This document shows positions 25,015 through 34,003 of a DNA stretch of 64,000 nt, one piece after another. Position 1 is the first letter of the stretch. Each line of letters begins with the position of its first letter. Source of the DNA: Chloroflexota bacterium (GTDB lineage Bacteria > Chloroflexota > Dehalococcoidia > Tepidiformales > Tepidiformaceae); assembly GCA_016191435.1 (NCBI GenBank), contig JACPOQ010000035.1:248001-312000 (forward strand), given 5' to 3'. Under the pieces are notes generated by a model. That model searched no databases. It had not been told where the DNA came from and worked only from the letters and a program-made list of their open reading frames with translations. The translations under genes and the position numbers were made by a program.

Positions 25015-25059
25015 GTTGCGCGTGCAACCAGAATAATCCATTTTCGTTGCCATTGCAAC
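25015..25059. promoter_or_regulatory. Two MarR-type operators, GTTGC-N4-GCAAC
   Basis: GTTGC-gcgt-GCAAC at 25015-25028 and GTTGC-catt-GCAAC at 25046-25059. The arms are identical and the centres are 31 bp apart, three helical turns, so two dimers would sit on the same face. They occupy the divergent spacer between the pirin gene and the MarR gene. Confidence 0.8.
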
Positions 25060-25088
25060 TACCTCCGCGCGGCTGCGAAGATAACGCT

Positions 25089-25559
25089 ATGAGCCCAGCC
25101 GGGACCACGGAAGCAACGCCGGACCTGCCGCGGATGGCCGCCTGGCAGCGCTTCTTGCGCGCCCACGCCCGCGTCACCGAGCTGCTCGAGCGCGAGCTCG
25201 CAGCCGAGCAGGGCCTCCCCCTCGGCTGGTACGACGTGCTGGTACAGCTCTCGAACGCGGGGGGCCGGCTGCGTATGCACGACCTCGCGCGGGCGGTGCT
25301 GCTGAGCCGCGCCGGGCTGACGCGGCTCGTCGATCGCATGGCCGCCGCGGGACTTGCCGGGCGCGAGCCGTGCGCGGACGACCGGCGCGGCACGTTCGTG
25401 ACCTTGACTCCGGCCGGTCAGGAACGGCTCCGGGCCGCCGCGCCGGTGCACCTGCGCGGGGTGCAGGAGCATTTTGCGCGGCACATTTCGCCCGGTGAGG
25501 CACACGAGATGAGCGCCGTCTTCGACCGCATCCTCGCGGCCATCGAATCGCGGCACTAA
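25089..25559 (+). CDS. MarR-family transcriptional regulator
   Basis: A 156-residue winged-helix regulator: RFLRAHARVTELLERELAAEQ helix, recognition region LARAVLLSRAGLTRLVDRMAAAGL, wing CADDRRGTFVTLTPAGQ, C-terminal dimer helix. Members are repressors released by small phenolic ligands or oxidants. The divergent pirin gene and two equal operators indicate auto- and cross-regulation. Its 3' end overlaps the next, convergent gene by four bases. Confidence 0.92.
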   Translation: MSPAGTTEATPDLPRMAAWQRFLRAHARVTELLERELAAEQGLPLGWYDVLVQLSNAGGRLRMHDLARAVLLSRAGLTRLVDRMAAAGLAGREPCADDRRGTFVTLTPAGQERLRAAAPVHLRGVQEHFARHISPGEAHEMSAVFDRILAAIESRH

Positions 25560-25906
25560 CGGCGGCTGCCGGCGCGCCGCGCCGCCGTCCGGGCCACCCC
25601 GCCGCGCTGGTGCAGCCTGCTTCGCAGCCAGAGGGTCGCTACCGTGTCGGCGCCGGTAAGGATCGCCGCGGCCGGGGCGGTCCACCAGGCCAGCGATCGG
25701 CCGTTCGCCGCCCAGAGCGCGCCGCCGGTGAGGAGCAGCCCGATCGGGAGCGCGGCGAACAGCGTTAGCCAGCGTCCGGTGGCGGATTCCGCCTGCGAGG
25801 TCCACGCGGCGATGGCCGGGAAGCCCGTCGCCGTGACGTAAATCAACGCAACCGCGATGGCGAAGAGCCAGCCCTGGCCGGTCGCACCGCCGATGATGTG
25901 CAGCAC
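25556..25906 (-). CDS. Small hypothetical membrane protein
   Basis: A 116-residue protein with three hydrophobic segments (LFAIAVALIYVTATGFPAIA, WLTLFAALPIGLLLTGGALWAA, LAWWTAPAAAILTGADTVATL) and a basic Arg-rich C-terminus. The GTG start at 25906 lacks a ribosome binding site, and hydrophobic coding-like sequence (ARGLITAFALFLASF) continues upstream in frame without ATG, GTG or TTG, so the true start may be a rare codon near 25960 and the protein may have a longer first helix. Confidence 0.5.
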   Translation of the reverse strand: MLHIIGGATGQGWLFAIAVALIYVTATGFPAIAAWTSQAESATGRWLTLFAALPIGLLLTGGALWAANGRSLAWWTAPAAAILTGADTVATLWLRSRLHQRGGVARTAARRAGSRR

Positions 25907-26009
25907 GAAGCTGGCGAGGAAGAGGGCGAACGCCGTGATTAACCCACGCGCGATGCTTATGGGCGCAGTGTACGTGGCGCGCGTTCGTCACGCGTGACGG
26001 CGGGTCGGG

Positions 26010-26729
26010 TCAGGGAGCAAGCGAACGGACGAGCGCGCAGGCAGCGACCGCCGCCGTCTCGCTGCGGAGGGTGTTCGGGCCGAGGCGAGCGAACAACCCT
26101 CCCGCCATGCGGGCCTGCTCCAACTCCGCGGGTGTGAACCCGCCTTCGGGTCCGATCGCTACCACGAGCCGGCCGGCGATGGGCAGGAGTGGCAGAAGCT
26201 GCGGCCACGGCTTGCCCGCTCCGTCCGCGACGACGAGCGCCACCCGCGCGCCGGCCAGTAGTCCGGTGAACCGCGCGGGCTGTTCGACCACCGGCACGGT
26301 GAGGCGCCCGCACTGCTCCGCTGCTTCGACTGCGATGCGCGACCAGCGCTCCTGCTTTACCGCCGAAGCGCCATCGCCGCGGACCGTGCGTTCGCACAGC
26401 AGTGGCCGGATGATATCGGCGCCGGCCTCGGTGCACTTTTCGATGGCCCATTCGAACCGGTTCGGGCGCACGAGCGCGCACCACACCTCGAGCACGACTG
26501 CGGGCGGCGCCTCCTGCCGCGAGACCTCCCCGATCGTCACACGCAGCTGCGCCTTCGCCATCCCGTTGACGGTCGCGCGCCATTCGTGACCATCGCCATT
26601 GAACACGCGAAACTCGTCGCCTTCGCGCAGGCGCACCACCTCGGACAGACGGCGGGACTGGCCGGCATCGAGCACGAGCGGGCCAGGTGTGATCCGCCCG
26701 GTTAGGTGGAGACGGGGCACGTGGCCCAT
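26010..26729 (-). CDS. rsmE: 16S rRNA (uracil-1498-N3)-methyltransferase
   Basis: A 239-residue SPOUT-class methyltransferase modifying U1498 of 16S rRNA. N-terminal PUA-like domain (LSEVVRLREGDEFRVFNGDG), substrate block ALVRPNRFEWAIEKCTEAGAD, SAM-binding IGPEGGFTPAELEQA and the trefoil-knot end LGPNTLRSETAAVAA. The ATG abuts the stop of the upstream gene directly. Confidence 0.95.
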   Translation of the reverse strand: MGHVPRLHLTGRITPGPLVLDAGQSRRLSEVVRLREGDEFRVFNGDGHEWRATVNGMAKAQLRVTIGEVSRQEAPPAVVLEVWCALVRPNRFEWAIEKCTEAGADIIRPLLCERTVRGDGASAVKQERWSRIAVEAAEQCGRLTVPVVEQPARFTGLLAGARVALVVADGAGKPWPQLLPLLPIAGRLVVAIGPEGGFTPAELEQARMAGGLFARLGPNTLRSETAAVAACALVRSLAP

Positions 26730-27224
26730 CTAGACCCCGACGCCTGCCGCGACGAGCAGCTCGAGGACAACCGTTTCCGGGGCAGGCCCCTGGTAGGGAC
26801 CAATGAGCTTGCCGCCCGGCGCCAGGACTGCCACGCCGATCTGCGCGTTCACGCTCTCGATGCCCATCGCCTTCGTCACGGCGGCGTGCCAATCGGGGAG
26901 GATGATCAGGTATTGCGCGGGGTCACGGCCCGCTTCGAGGTTCTTCGCTGCGTCCTTGTAGCGGTTCGACATCACCATCTCCGGCACCTTGCGCAGGAGC
27001 CTGGGGAACGCATGCGCATCGACCACGTTGGCTATCTGGACTTCCTCGGCGGTCGGGAACTTCGCGCGCACGGCGTCGATGACGGGGTCGATGGCCGTGG
27101 ACGTCTCCTGCGCGAACAGGAGCAGGACGGTCGGGACCGCGACATCGTGCAGGGCGATCCGGCGCCCCGACTCGACCGCGGTGAGCGTGATCGTGGGCGC
27201 CGTGCCAGTCAAGTGTTCGGCCAT
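26730..27224 (-). CDS. Thioredoxin-fold-like protein of unknown function
   Basis: A 164-residue protein with the secondary-structure pattern of a thioredoxin/redoxin fold (VPTVLLLFAQETSTAIDPVIDAVRAKFP, VQIANVVDAHAFPRLLRKVPE, GVAVLAPGGKLIGPYQG) but no CxxC and no cysteine at the peroxiredoxin position, so it should not be a thiol oxidoreductase. Translationally adjacent to rsmE. Start at the Met of MAEHLTGTAP; an earlier in-frame ORF start gives an Arg-rich leader. Confidence 0.6.
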   Translation of the reverse strand: MAEHLTGTAPTITLTAVESGRRIALHDVAVPTVLLLFAQETSTAIDPVIDAVRAKFPTAEEVQIANVVDAHAFPRLLRKVPEMVMSNRYKDAAKNLEAGRDPAQYLIILPDWHAAVTKAMGIESVNAQIGVAVLAPGGKLIGPYQGPAPETVVLELLVAAGVGV

Positions 27225-27296
27225 GCCGGTCCCCCTGCGCCGCCGGTCCCGGCAGCGCCCGCCGCGATTGTCCTCGTTGTGGCGGCACAACGCGAA

Positions 27297-27866
27297 TCAG
27301 GGACAGGCGACAGCGGCGGCGAGGGTGTCTTCGCGACGTTCGCTGCAGCTGCGCCTGGCCATGTTCACACGCAGCCGCCCCGCGCCGTTGACGTCGGTCG
27401 GGTGGCGGTCGAGGTTCGGGCCATCGGCATCGAGGCGCACGCCGGTCACATCGTAGATGGCGTTGTTGCAGGATTCCCGGAACAGGAACGAGGTGCCGGC
27501 GGCCGCGGGGCTGACCCGCGACTGGTAGCGCGCGAGCAGCGCCGCCAGCGCAGGGTCGCCGGCGAACAACGGCTGGACGCGGCAGCGGCGCTGCGGCGTC
27601 GCCCGGTTCGCCGCGTCCAGGTCCGAAAGCGCGAGGTACGTATCGCCCAGCCGCACGATGAAGATGTTCTGCGTGGAGATGAACTGCACGGAGCCCGGGG
27701 CGTAAGCGGCTGCGTCATCCAGCACGGTCTTGCCCCCATCGGGCGAGCTCAGGAAATTCAGCACAAAGACGATGATGGCGACGCTCAACGCGGCGGCCGC
27801 CGCCAGGAAGGTGCAGCCCGCCGCCACGGGCGGCCGGATGGCGGGCTGCGGGCGGAGCTCGGTCAT
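27297..27866 (-). CDS. Membrane-anchored protein with a Rieske-like, ligand-less domain
   Basis: A 189-residue protein with one N-terminal transmembrane helix (AAAAALSVAIIVFVLNFL). The extracellular part resembles a Rieske domain in layout (VQFISTQNIFIVRLGDTYLALSDL, a Cys-containing loop, FLFRESCNNAIYDVTGVRLD, GPNLDRHPTDVNGAGRLRVN) but the CxH and CxxH cluster ligands are absent. It may be a degenerate Rieske fold with lost iron-sulfur cluster; the resemblance is by eye. Confidence 0.5.
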   Translation of the reverse strand: MTELRPQPAIRPPVAAGCTFLAAAAALSVAIIVFVLNFLSSPDGGKTVLDDAAAYAPGSVQFISTQNIFIVRLGDTYLALSDLDAANRATPQRRCRVQPLFAGDPALAALLARYQSRVSPAAAGTSFLFRESCNNAIYDVTGVRLDADGPNLDRHPTDVNGAGRLRVNMARRSCSERREDTLAAAVACP

Positions 27867-27902
27867 CGCCGTGAGCGTACAGGAGCGCGCATCCGGGCGG
27901 CC

Positions 27903-28535
27903 TTACTTCGGCCGCTTTCGCAGGCCGTGCTCACCCCCTAGTGCCCGCGTCACGGCATCTTCGAGGGCCGCGTCCAGTTCCGCGGCCGGGACGGCGCGGT
28001 CCACGAGCCGCCAGCGCAGGGCGTCCGCGGCCGTCACCGGCTCGCCAGAGATGATCATGCGGGCGGCGATGCCGGGCGCCACCGTGCGCGGCAGCGTCTG
28101 CGTGCCGCCGGCGCTCGGGATGTACCCGAGGGTTACCTCCGGAAGCGCGAAGCGAGCATCATCGGCCGCGACGCGGTAATCGCAACAAAGCGGCAGCTCC
28201 AGCCCCGCGCCGTAGCAGAAGCCGTGCAGCCGCGCGATGGTCAGGCAACGGTGCCGGAGCAGCTCCGCCCAGACGTCCCGTTCGTGCCGCGCTCGCCGCG
28301 AATCCATCACCGAGGGAGCGGTCCCAAATTCGGAGATATCGGCGCCGGCGCTGAAGCAACGTCCCTCACCGCGAAACACGATGACGCGCACGTCCGGCGT
28401 GTCGCGCGCAGCCGCGAGGTACGTCCAGAGCAGGTCGCGCATTGCCATGTTAATCGCGTTCAGCCGGTCGGGCCGGTTGAGGGTAATGGTCGCGACCCCG
28501 CGGTGGTCGACGTCGTAGAGGATCAGTTCGGCCAT
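27903..28535 (-). CDS. Enoyl-CoA hydratase/isomerase family protein
   Basis: A 210-residue crotonase-fold protein. Acyl-CoA oxyanion-hole segments GEGRCFSAGADISEF and GFCYGAGLELPLCCDYR are present, as are both glutamates used by hydratases (in AGLELP and ALPEVTLGYIPSAGGTQ). It is about 50 residues shorter than usual at the C-terminus, where the trimerisation helices normally lie, ending GGEHGLRKRPK. The substrate is unknown. Confidence 0.88.
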   Translation of the reverse strand: MAELILYDVDHRGVATITLNRPDRLNAINMAMRDLLWTYLAAARDTPDVRVIVFRGEGRCFSAGADISEFGTAPSVMDSRRARHERDVWAELLRHRCLTIARLHGFCYGAGLELPLCCDYRVAADDARFALPEVTLGYIPSAGGTQTLPRTVAPGIAARMIISGEPVTAADALRWRLVDRAVPAAELDAALEDAVTRALGGEHGLRKRPK

Positions 28536-28657
28536 GCGGGTGTTATACGCGATGCGGGCCGGTCATGCCGTCAGCCGCGGTTCGCGCTTGCACAGCCCGG
28601 CGGACACCGACCATCGCCCTCGGCATGGGTCGCTCCGATGGACTTGAGATACCACGA

Positions 28658-31600
28658 CTATGCCGCCCCCACGAGCCGGTTGCCGGTGAGGCGCACCGAG
28701 CCGAGGTTGCGCAGCAGCCCGCGGATGCTGCGCGCGAGGTCTTCGGTGGCGGCGCAGTGGGGCAGGTCGAACTCGATATCCTGTCCCGTGCTGTCGTGGA
28801 TCACGAGCCGCACTTCGTCGCGGCCGGGGGTGTCCTTGAGGATGCCGACCACCGCCTTGAGCAGCGCCTCATCCGCGACGGTGTCCTCCGTTTCGTAGAC
28901 GGTGATGACGAGCCGGGCGGCGTCGCCGCTGACCGGTGGCTCCACGCCGGGCCGCGCGGCCTCGGAAGTGGCGGCGGGCACCGCCTGTTCGGGCTCGGGC
29001 GCCGCCGCCGGCTTCGCGTGGCCGTTATGGTGGCCGTTGCGAATGGGCGGGCCGCCTGCCCGTCCCGGCGGCGGCGCTTGCGGCTCGCGCGCCGGCGGCT
29101 GGCGGCGGGGCCTGGGCGTTTCCACCTGCCACTGCTCGGCCGCGAACCCGACGACGGCGCCCTCTTTGGTGTCGTAGGCCGCGGCCTTACGCACGTTGAG
29201 GTTGAGCCGGTCGGCGCGCTCCCGGCATTCGACCGAGAGCAACAGCACCTGGCCCTCGGCCCAGAGCGCCTCGCCCGTGAGCTCGATCGTGTCGTTCCAG
29301 ACAGTGATCTCCGCCGTCCCGGACATGTCTTCGAGCGTGACGATGTAGAACTTACGGCCGTCGCGCGTGGCGCGGGCCTGGACGCGTGTGACCATGCCGC
29401 CGACCGTCGCCGACTGCCCGGCCATCTCCAGCGTCAGGTCCGCAAGGCTGTGGCTGGTGTAGCGGGCGAGGTCCGCCGCGGCCGTCTTGAACGGGTGCTC
29501 CGTGATGTAGATGCCGAGCAGTTCCTTCTCCCAGGCGAGCATCTGGTCCTTCGAGACGGGCCTGGGCTCCAGCTCGAGGCCAGGCATCGGCGTGTCCACC
29601 TGGCTGCCGAACAGGTCGAACATCGTCGCCTGGCCGCTGTCACGCAGCTCGCGCTCACGCCGCGCGAAGTTCATCAGGCGCTCCGCATGCGCCACCAGGG
29701 TGCCGCGGTCAGGCCCGAGCAGGTCGAGTGCGCCCGCCATCGCCAGGTGTTCCAGCGCGCGGCTGTTCGCGCTCGAAAGGTCCGCCCGCTTGCAGAAGTC
29801 CTCGACGTCGCGGTAGAGCCCGCTCTTCTCGCGCGCGGCAATGATCCCTTCGACCGAAGACGATCCGACGTTCTTGATAACGCCGATGCCGAAACGGATA
29901 GCGAGCGACCCGTCCTGGCGGGTTTCGACGCTGAAGTTCTCCCGGCTCTGGTTCACGTCCGGCGGCAGCACCGCGATCTCGAGCTTGGCGCACTCAGCGA
30001 CGGCGGCGGCGATGCGCTCGAACGTGTCGGGCGCGCTCCTGGTCATCTGCAGGACGGCGGTCATGTACTGCACGGGGTAGTTCGCCTTCAGGTAGGCCGT
30101 CTGGTAGGCGATGTTGCCGTAGCACCAGCTGTGGGCCTTGTTGAAGGCGTAGCCGGCGAACGGCTCGATCAGGTCGAAGACGGCGCTGGCGTCGGCTGGC
30201 GCGTAGCCCTTCGCCGCGGCGCCTTCGACGAAGCGGTCGCGCTCGGCGGCCATGACGTCGGCCTTCTTCTTGCCCATCGCCTTCCGCATCACATCGGCCT
30301 GCCCGAGCGTGTATCCAGCGAACTGGCGCGCGATGAGCATCACCTGGTCCTGGTAGACGATCACGCCATAGGTCTCATCGAGCACATCGGCGAGGTCCGG
30401 GTGCGGGTAGACGATCTCGATCTTGCCGTGCTTGCCATCGATGTACCGCGGGATGTGCTGCATCGGGCCGGGCCGGTAGAGCGCCACGAGCGCGCACAGG
30501 TCCGCGATGTTCGTCGGCTGCAGGTCCTGGACGTAGCGCCGCATCCCCGACGATTCCAGTTGGAACACGCCAAAGGTCTCGCCTTTGCCGAGCATCTCCA
30601 TGGTCCTGGCGTCGCCGTCGGGCAGCTTCAGCAAGTCGAGTTCGGCGCCGCCGGTTTCGCGGATGAGGTCGACCGCGTGCTGGAGGATGGTCAGGTTCGA
30701 AAGGCCGAGGAAGTCCATCTTCAGCAGGCCAATCTTCGCGACCTGGTCCATGGCGAACTGCGTCGTGGGGATGCTCGTCTCGTCACCGCGGCTTGGGCGC
30801 TGCAGGGGCACGTGGTCGATCAGCGGGTCGCGGGAGATAACGACGCCGGCGGCGTGCGTGCTGGCGTGGCGCGAAACGCCCTCGAGTTGCTGCGCCGTCT
30901 CCACCAGCCGCCGCACTTTGGGGTCGTTCTCGACTGCCTCCTTCATTTCGGAGGACTGTTCGAGCGCGTCCGCGAGGGTGATATGGAGCGCGTTCGGTAC
31001 GAGCCGCGCGACGCGGTCGGTCTCGGCATAGCTGATCCCGAGCGCGCGGCCGACATCGCGGATGGCCGCCTTCGCGCCGAGCGTCCCGAATGTGATGATC
31101 TGGGCCACCCGGTCGCTGCCGTAGCGCTCGTAGGCGAAGCGGATCATCTCGTCGCGGCGGTCGTCGGCGAAATCGAAATCGACATCCGGCATCTCGCGCC
31201 GTTCGAGGTTGAGGAAGCGCTCGAACACGAGGCGGTTGGCGACCGGGTCGATGTCGGTCACATCGAGCGAGTAGAGGACGAGCGAGGCAGCCGCGGAGCC
31301 GCGCACCCCCATTCGGATGCCCGAGCGGCGGGCGAAGTCCGCGATTTCCTTGACGACATAAATGTAGTCGCTGAAACCGGTCTGCTTGAGCACGTCGAGC
31401 TCGTAGTGAAGCCGCTGCGTGAGTTCGGGGGTGACATCGTCGAAGCGCCTGTGCAGACCGGCCATGCAGAGCTCGGCGAGGTACTCGCTGCTTTCTCGGC
31501 CGGAGGGAATGGGCGGCTCCGGGAGGAGTTGGCGGTCGAAGTGGAGGTCGAGGCTGCATTCATCCGCCACCAGCTGCGTGTTCGCGAGGAACTCCGGGTT

Positions 31601-32359
31601 GTCCGGGAAGAGACCCCGCATCTCCTCCTCGCTCTTCACGTAGTAGCCGGTCCCCTCAATCTTGAAGCGGTCCTGCTGGTCCACGGTGGCGTTGGTGCCG
31701 ATGCAGAGCAGCACATCGTGGGCGCCGGCCTCGCCGGGCAGCGTGTAGTGGCTGTCGTTCGTCGCCACGACGGCGATGCCCAGTTCGCGGCCGATATCCG
31801 CGATCGCCGGATTGAGGCGGGTGAACTTCTGGTCCCCGTGGTCCTGCACCTCAAGGTAATAGTGGCCATCGAAGACTTCGCGGTACCACTTCGCGACATC
31901 GATGGCGCCCTCGCGGTCGCCTTCCTGGACGCGCCGGTGGAACTCGGATGAGGGACAGCCGCTGAGGATGGTGATGCCGGCGCAGTGCTGCTGCAGTAGC
32001 TCGCGGTCCACGCGCGGCTTGTAGTAGTACCCTTCGAGGTTCGCCTTCGTGACCAGCGCGATGAGGTTCTTGTAGCCAGTCACGTCACGGGCGAGCATGA
32101 CGAGGTGGTAGGGCGAGCTGTCGCTCTTCTCCCGGCCGAAGCGGCTGCCGGGTGCGACGTAGGCTTCGACGCCAATGATGGGCTTTATCCCGCGCGCCTG
32201 CGCCTCGCGGTAAAAATCGATGGTGCCGTAGAGCGCGCCGTGGTCGGTCATGGCGATCGCTTCCTGGCCCAACGCCTGGACGCGGTCCATCAACGGGGCC
32301 ACCTTCGACATGCCGTCGAGCAGCGAGAACTCGGTGTGAGTGTGTAGATGAGTGAACAT
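28658..32359 (-). CDS. dnaE: DNA polymerase III alpha subunit
   Basis: The replicative polymerase, 1233 residues. N-terminal PHP domain (FTHLHTHTEFSLLDGMSK), polymerase catalytic aspartates in MPDVDFDFADDRRDEM, tandem HhH near GYAFNKAHSWCYG and following, OB fold (VGGMVTRVQARATRDGRKFYI), then a Pro/Ala-rich linker of about 50 residues and a C-terminal domain ending in VRLTGNRLVG. The length and order match DnaE1. It is monocistronic here. A large antisense open frame across it is a codon-bias artefact. Confidence 0.97.
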   Translation of the reverse strand: MFTHLHTHTEFSLLDGMSKVAPLMDRVQALGQEAIAMTDHGALYGTIDFYREAQARGIKPIIGVEAYVAPGSRFGREKSDSSPYHLVMLARDVTGYKNLIALVTKANLEGYYYKPRVDRELLQQHCAGITILSGCPSSEFHRRVQEGDREGAIDVAKWYREVFDGHYYLEVQDHGDQKFTRLNPAIADIGRELGIAVVATNDSHYTLPGEAGAHDVLLCIGTNATVDQQDRFKIEGTGYYVKSEEEMRGLFPDNPEFLANTQLVADECSLDLHFDRQLLPEPPIPSGRESSEYLAELCMAGLHRRFDDVTPELTQRLHYELDVLKQTGFSDYIYVVKEIADFARRSGIRMGVRGSAAASLVLYSLDVTDIDPVANRLVFERFLNLERREMPDVDFDFADDRRDEMIRFAYERYGSDRVAQIITFGTLGAKAAIRDVGRALGISYAETDRVARLVPNALHITLADALEQSSEMKEAVENDPKVRRLVETAQQLEGVSRHASTHAAGVVISRDPLIDHVPLQRPSRGDETSIPTTQFAMDQVAKIGLLKMDFLGLSNLTILQHAVDLIRETGGAELDLLKLPDGDARTMEMLGKGETFGVFQLESSGMRRYVQDLQPTNIADLCALVALYRPGPMQHIPRYIDGKHGKIEIVYPHPDLADVLDETYGVIVYQDQVMLIARQFAGYTLGQADVMRKAMGKKKADVMAAERDRFVEGAAAKGYAPADASAVFDLIEPFAGYAFNKAHSWCYGNIAYQTAYLKANYPVQYMTAVLQMTRSAPDTFERIAAAVAECAKLEIAVLPPDVNQSRENFSVETRQDGSLAIRFGIGVIKNVGSSSVEGIIAAREKSGLYRDVEDFCKRADLSSANSRALEHLAMAGALDLLGPDRGTLVAHAERLMNFARRERELRDSGQATMFDLFGSQVDTPMPGLELEPRPVSKDQMLAWEKELLGIYITEHPFKTAAADLARYTSHSLADLTLEMAGQSATVGGMVTRVQARATRDGRKFYIVTLEDMSGTAEITVWNDTIELTGEALWAEGQVLLLSVECRERADRLNLNVRKAAAYDTKEGAVVGFAAEQWQVETPRPRRQPPAREPQAPPPGRAGGPPIRNGHHNGHAKPAAAPEPEQAVPAATSEAARPGVEPPVSGDAARLVITVYETEDTVADEALLKAVVGILKDTPGRDEVRLVIHDSTGQDIEFDLPHCAATEDLARSIRGLLRNLGSVRLTGNRLVGAA

Positions 32360-32517
32360 ATCTTCGGGAGTGCCAGTCTACAACGCGGCGGCGGGCTAGC
32401 GGGAGGCTGTTATGGCATGCCGCGGCGGTTGTTCGCCCCGCGATGCGATCGCGTCAAGGCCGCCATCGGATGGAACTTTTGCGAATGGGCCGGCGTCTTG
32501 TCGTGCGGAGGTTGCCC

Positions 32518-32649
32518 GTGCCGGCCGAGTTTTCGCCCTTTGTGTTCGTGCTCATCCTCGCCGCGAGTTGCGGACTCATGCTGGCGGTCGTGCTCCTCGG
32601 GATGCAAAGCCAGGCGCCACCACCGGCCGGGCGCCGCGACGAGGATTGA
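32518..32649 (+). CDS. 43-residue single-span membrane protein
   Basis: A tiny gene with a strong Shine-Dalgarno sequence (GGAGG, six bases before the GTG). The protein is PAEFSPFVFVLILAASCGLM-type: short N-terminus, one transmembrane helix, then a Gln/Pro/Arg-rich cytoplasmic tail. The start resembles the first helix of NADH dehydrogenase subunit A (NuoA), but the other two helices are missing. It converges on pth with a 3-base gap. Confidence 0.6.
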   Translation: MPAEFSPFVFVLILAASCGLMLAVVLLGMQSQAPPPAGRRDED

Positions 32650-32652
32650 AGC

Positions 32653-33279
32653 CTACTTCCGGTTGAACTTGTTGCCGGCCGCGACGGGGCCCTCGACAAG
32701 GATCGCCTCGACGGCGTCGGCTGCGAGCTGCGCGGCGCTATCCAGGAGTTCGCGGTCGGCGCCGCGCGGCGCACTGAGGACGTAGTCCGCGACCGCGTCC
32801 GGGTCCCAGGTGGGCTCGCCGTTGCGCTGCGGCCGGCCGATGCCAATACGGACGCGGATAAAATCGGCGCCGATGGCGCCGACGATGCTTTTGAGGCCGT
32901 TGTGGCCGCCAGTCCCGCCCCCAACGCGCACGCGAAGTGCCCCCGCGTTCATGTCGAGCTCGTCGTAGACAAGGATCGTGTGGGCGAGGTCACAGCCGGT
33001 CCACTGCACCGCCTGCGCCAACGCCTTGCCGCTGAGGTTCACGTAGGTCTTCGGCTTCACGAGCGCGACCTTCTGCCCCTGCAGCTCGCCGACGCCGATG
33101 TGCATCAGGCCGCCTTGCACCTTCGGCTGCGTGCCGGCGCGTTTCGCGAGGTCGTTGATGACCACGAACCCGAGATTGTGGCGCGTGCGCGCATACTCCT
33201 CGCCGGGGTTGCCGAGCCCGACGATGAGCCAGTCCGCGGCGAAGCGGGGCCCGCCGCCGAAGATCTTCCTGAATGCCAT
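32653..33279 (-). CDS. pth: Peptidyl-tRNA hydrolase
   Basis: A 208-residue enzyme that releases peptides from prematurely dropped peptidyl-tRNA. Signatures LIVGLGNPGEEYARTRHNLGF, VKPKTYVNLSGKA, ILVYDELDMNAGALRVRVGGG and GHNGLKSI are present; the catalytic His and Asp are in the first and third of these. Start at MAFRKIFGGG; upstream in-frame sequence is antisense to the DinB gene region. Confidence 0.95.
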   Translation of the reverse strand: MAFRKIFGGGPRFAADWLIVGLGNPGEEYARTRHNLGFVVINDLAKRAGTQPKVQGGLMHIGVGELQGQKVALVKPKTYVNLSGKALAQAVQWTGCDLAHTILVYDELDMNAGALRVRVGGGTGGHNGLKSIVGAIGADFIRVRIGIGRPQRNGEPTWDPDAVADYVLSAPRGADRELLDSAAQLAADAVEAILVEGPVAAGNKFNRK

Positions 33280-33424
33280 GCCGCCAACTTTCCGGGGAGG
33301 GCGGGGTTGCGGCAAGCCGGCCGCATCGGCTGCGCGCGCACGGCGCCACGCCAGAGACGACCGCCGGGGCCGCCGTGTATCCTTCGCGCCACCGGCGGCC
33401 GTGCGCCGCCGGCCGGAGGACGCC

Positions 33425-33994
33425 ATGGCGACACCTGAGCAGATCGCGGAACTGAAGCAGAAGACGGCGGAGGAGCGCGCAGCGCTCATTGCCGCCGTGC
33501 GGTCGCTTTCGGACGAGGACCTCCGGCGCGTGCCCGTGGATGCGGAGGGCGAAGAACAGTGGACGGCGCTGGAACAGCTCGGGCACCTCTGCGAGATGGA
33601 GCGCAGCTACGACGCGTGGGTGAGGGCGGCGCTCGCGGAGGACGGCGCGGACCTCGCGAACGTCCCCTGGCAGCGCGTCGATATCCCCGTGGAAGAGGCC
33701 AATGAGCACACCGTCGAGGAACTTCTGCGCGCGCTCGAGCTGGAGCGCGCCTACACCCAGGGGCTCATCGATGGACTCTCGCCGGAGGCGTTCGAACGCC
33801 GTGCGGTGAGCCCGGTGTTCGGGTCGCTGACAGTATTGCAGTGGCTGCGCTCGTTCTACCGGCACGATCGCCAGCACGCCGCGCAGATCGCCGGCCGCAA
33901 GAGCGACTACGCGCCAAACTTCAAAGGCAAGGAGCCGAACCAGCGGCGGGCACGGCTCGAGCTCGTGGCGAAGCGGCACGAAACGCGCGAGTAA
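33425..33994 (+). CDS. DinB-family protein
   Basis: A 189-residue four-helix DinB/YfiT-like protein. Metal-binding histidines are expected in LEQLGHLCEME and FYRHDRQHAAQIAG, consistent with the family triad. DinB-like proteins include thiol-dependent transferases, but many have no known function. A second copy of the triad is not present. The ATG follows GGAGGACGCC. Confidence 0.85.
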   Translation: MATPEQIAELKQKTAEERAALIAAVRSLSDEDLRRVPVDAEGEEQWTALEQLGHLCEMERSYDAWVRAALAEDGADLANVPWQRVDIPVEEANEHTVEELLRALELERAYTQGLIDGLSPEAFERRAVSPVFGSLTVLQWLRSFYRHDRQHAAQIAGRKSDYAPNFKGKEPNQRRARLELVAKRHETRE

Positions 33995-34003
33995 GCTTCG
34001 CGT

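Noticed and set aside
28565-31951. 1128-codon open frame on the plus strand opposite dnaE
   Set aside because: It is the antisense frame of a high-GC gene; it has Arg/Val/Leu/Asp-rich composition without domains, while the minus strand encodes a full DnaE.
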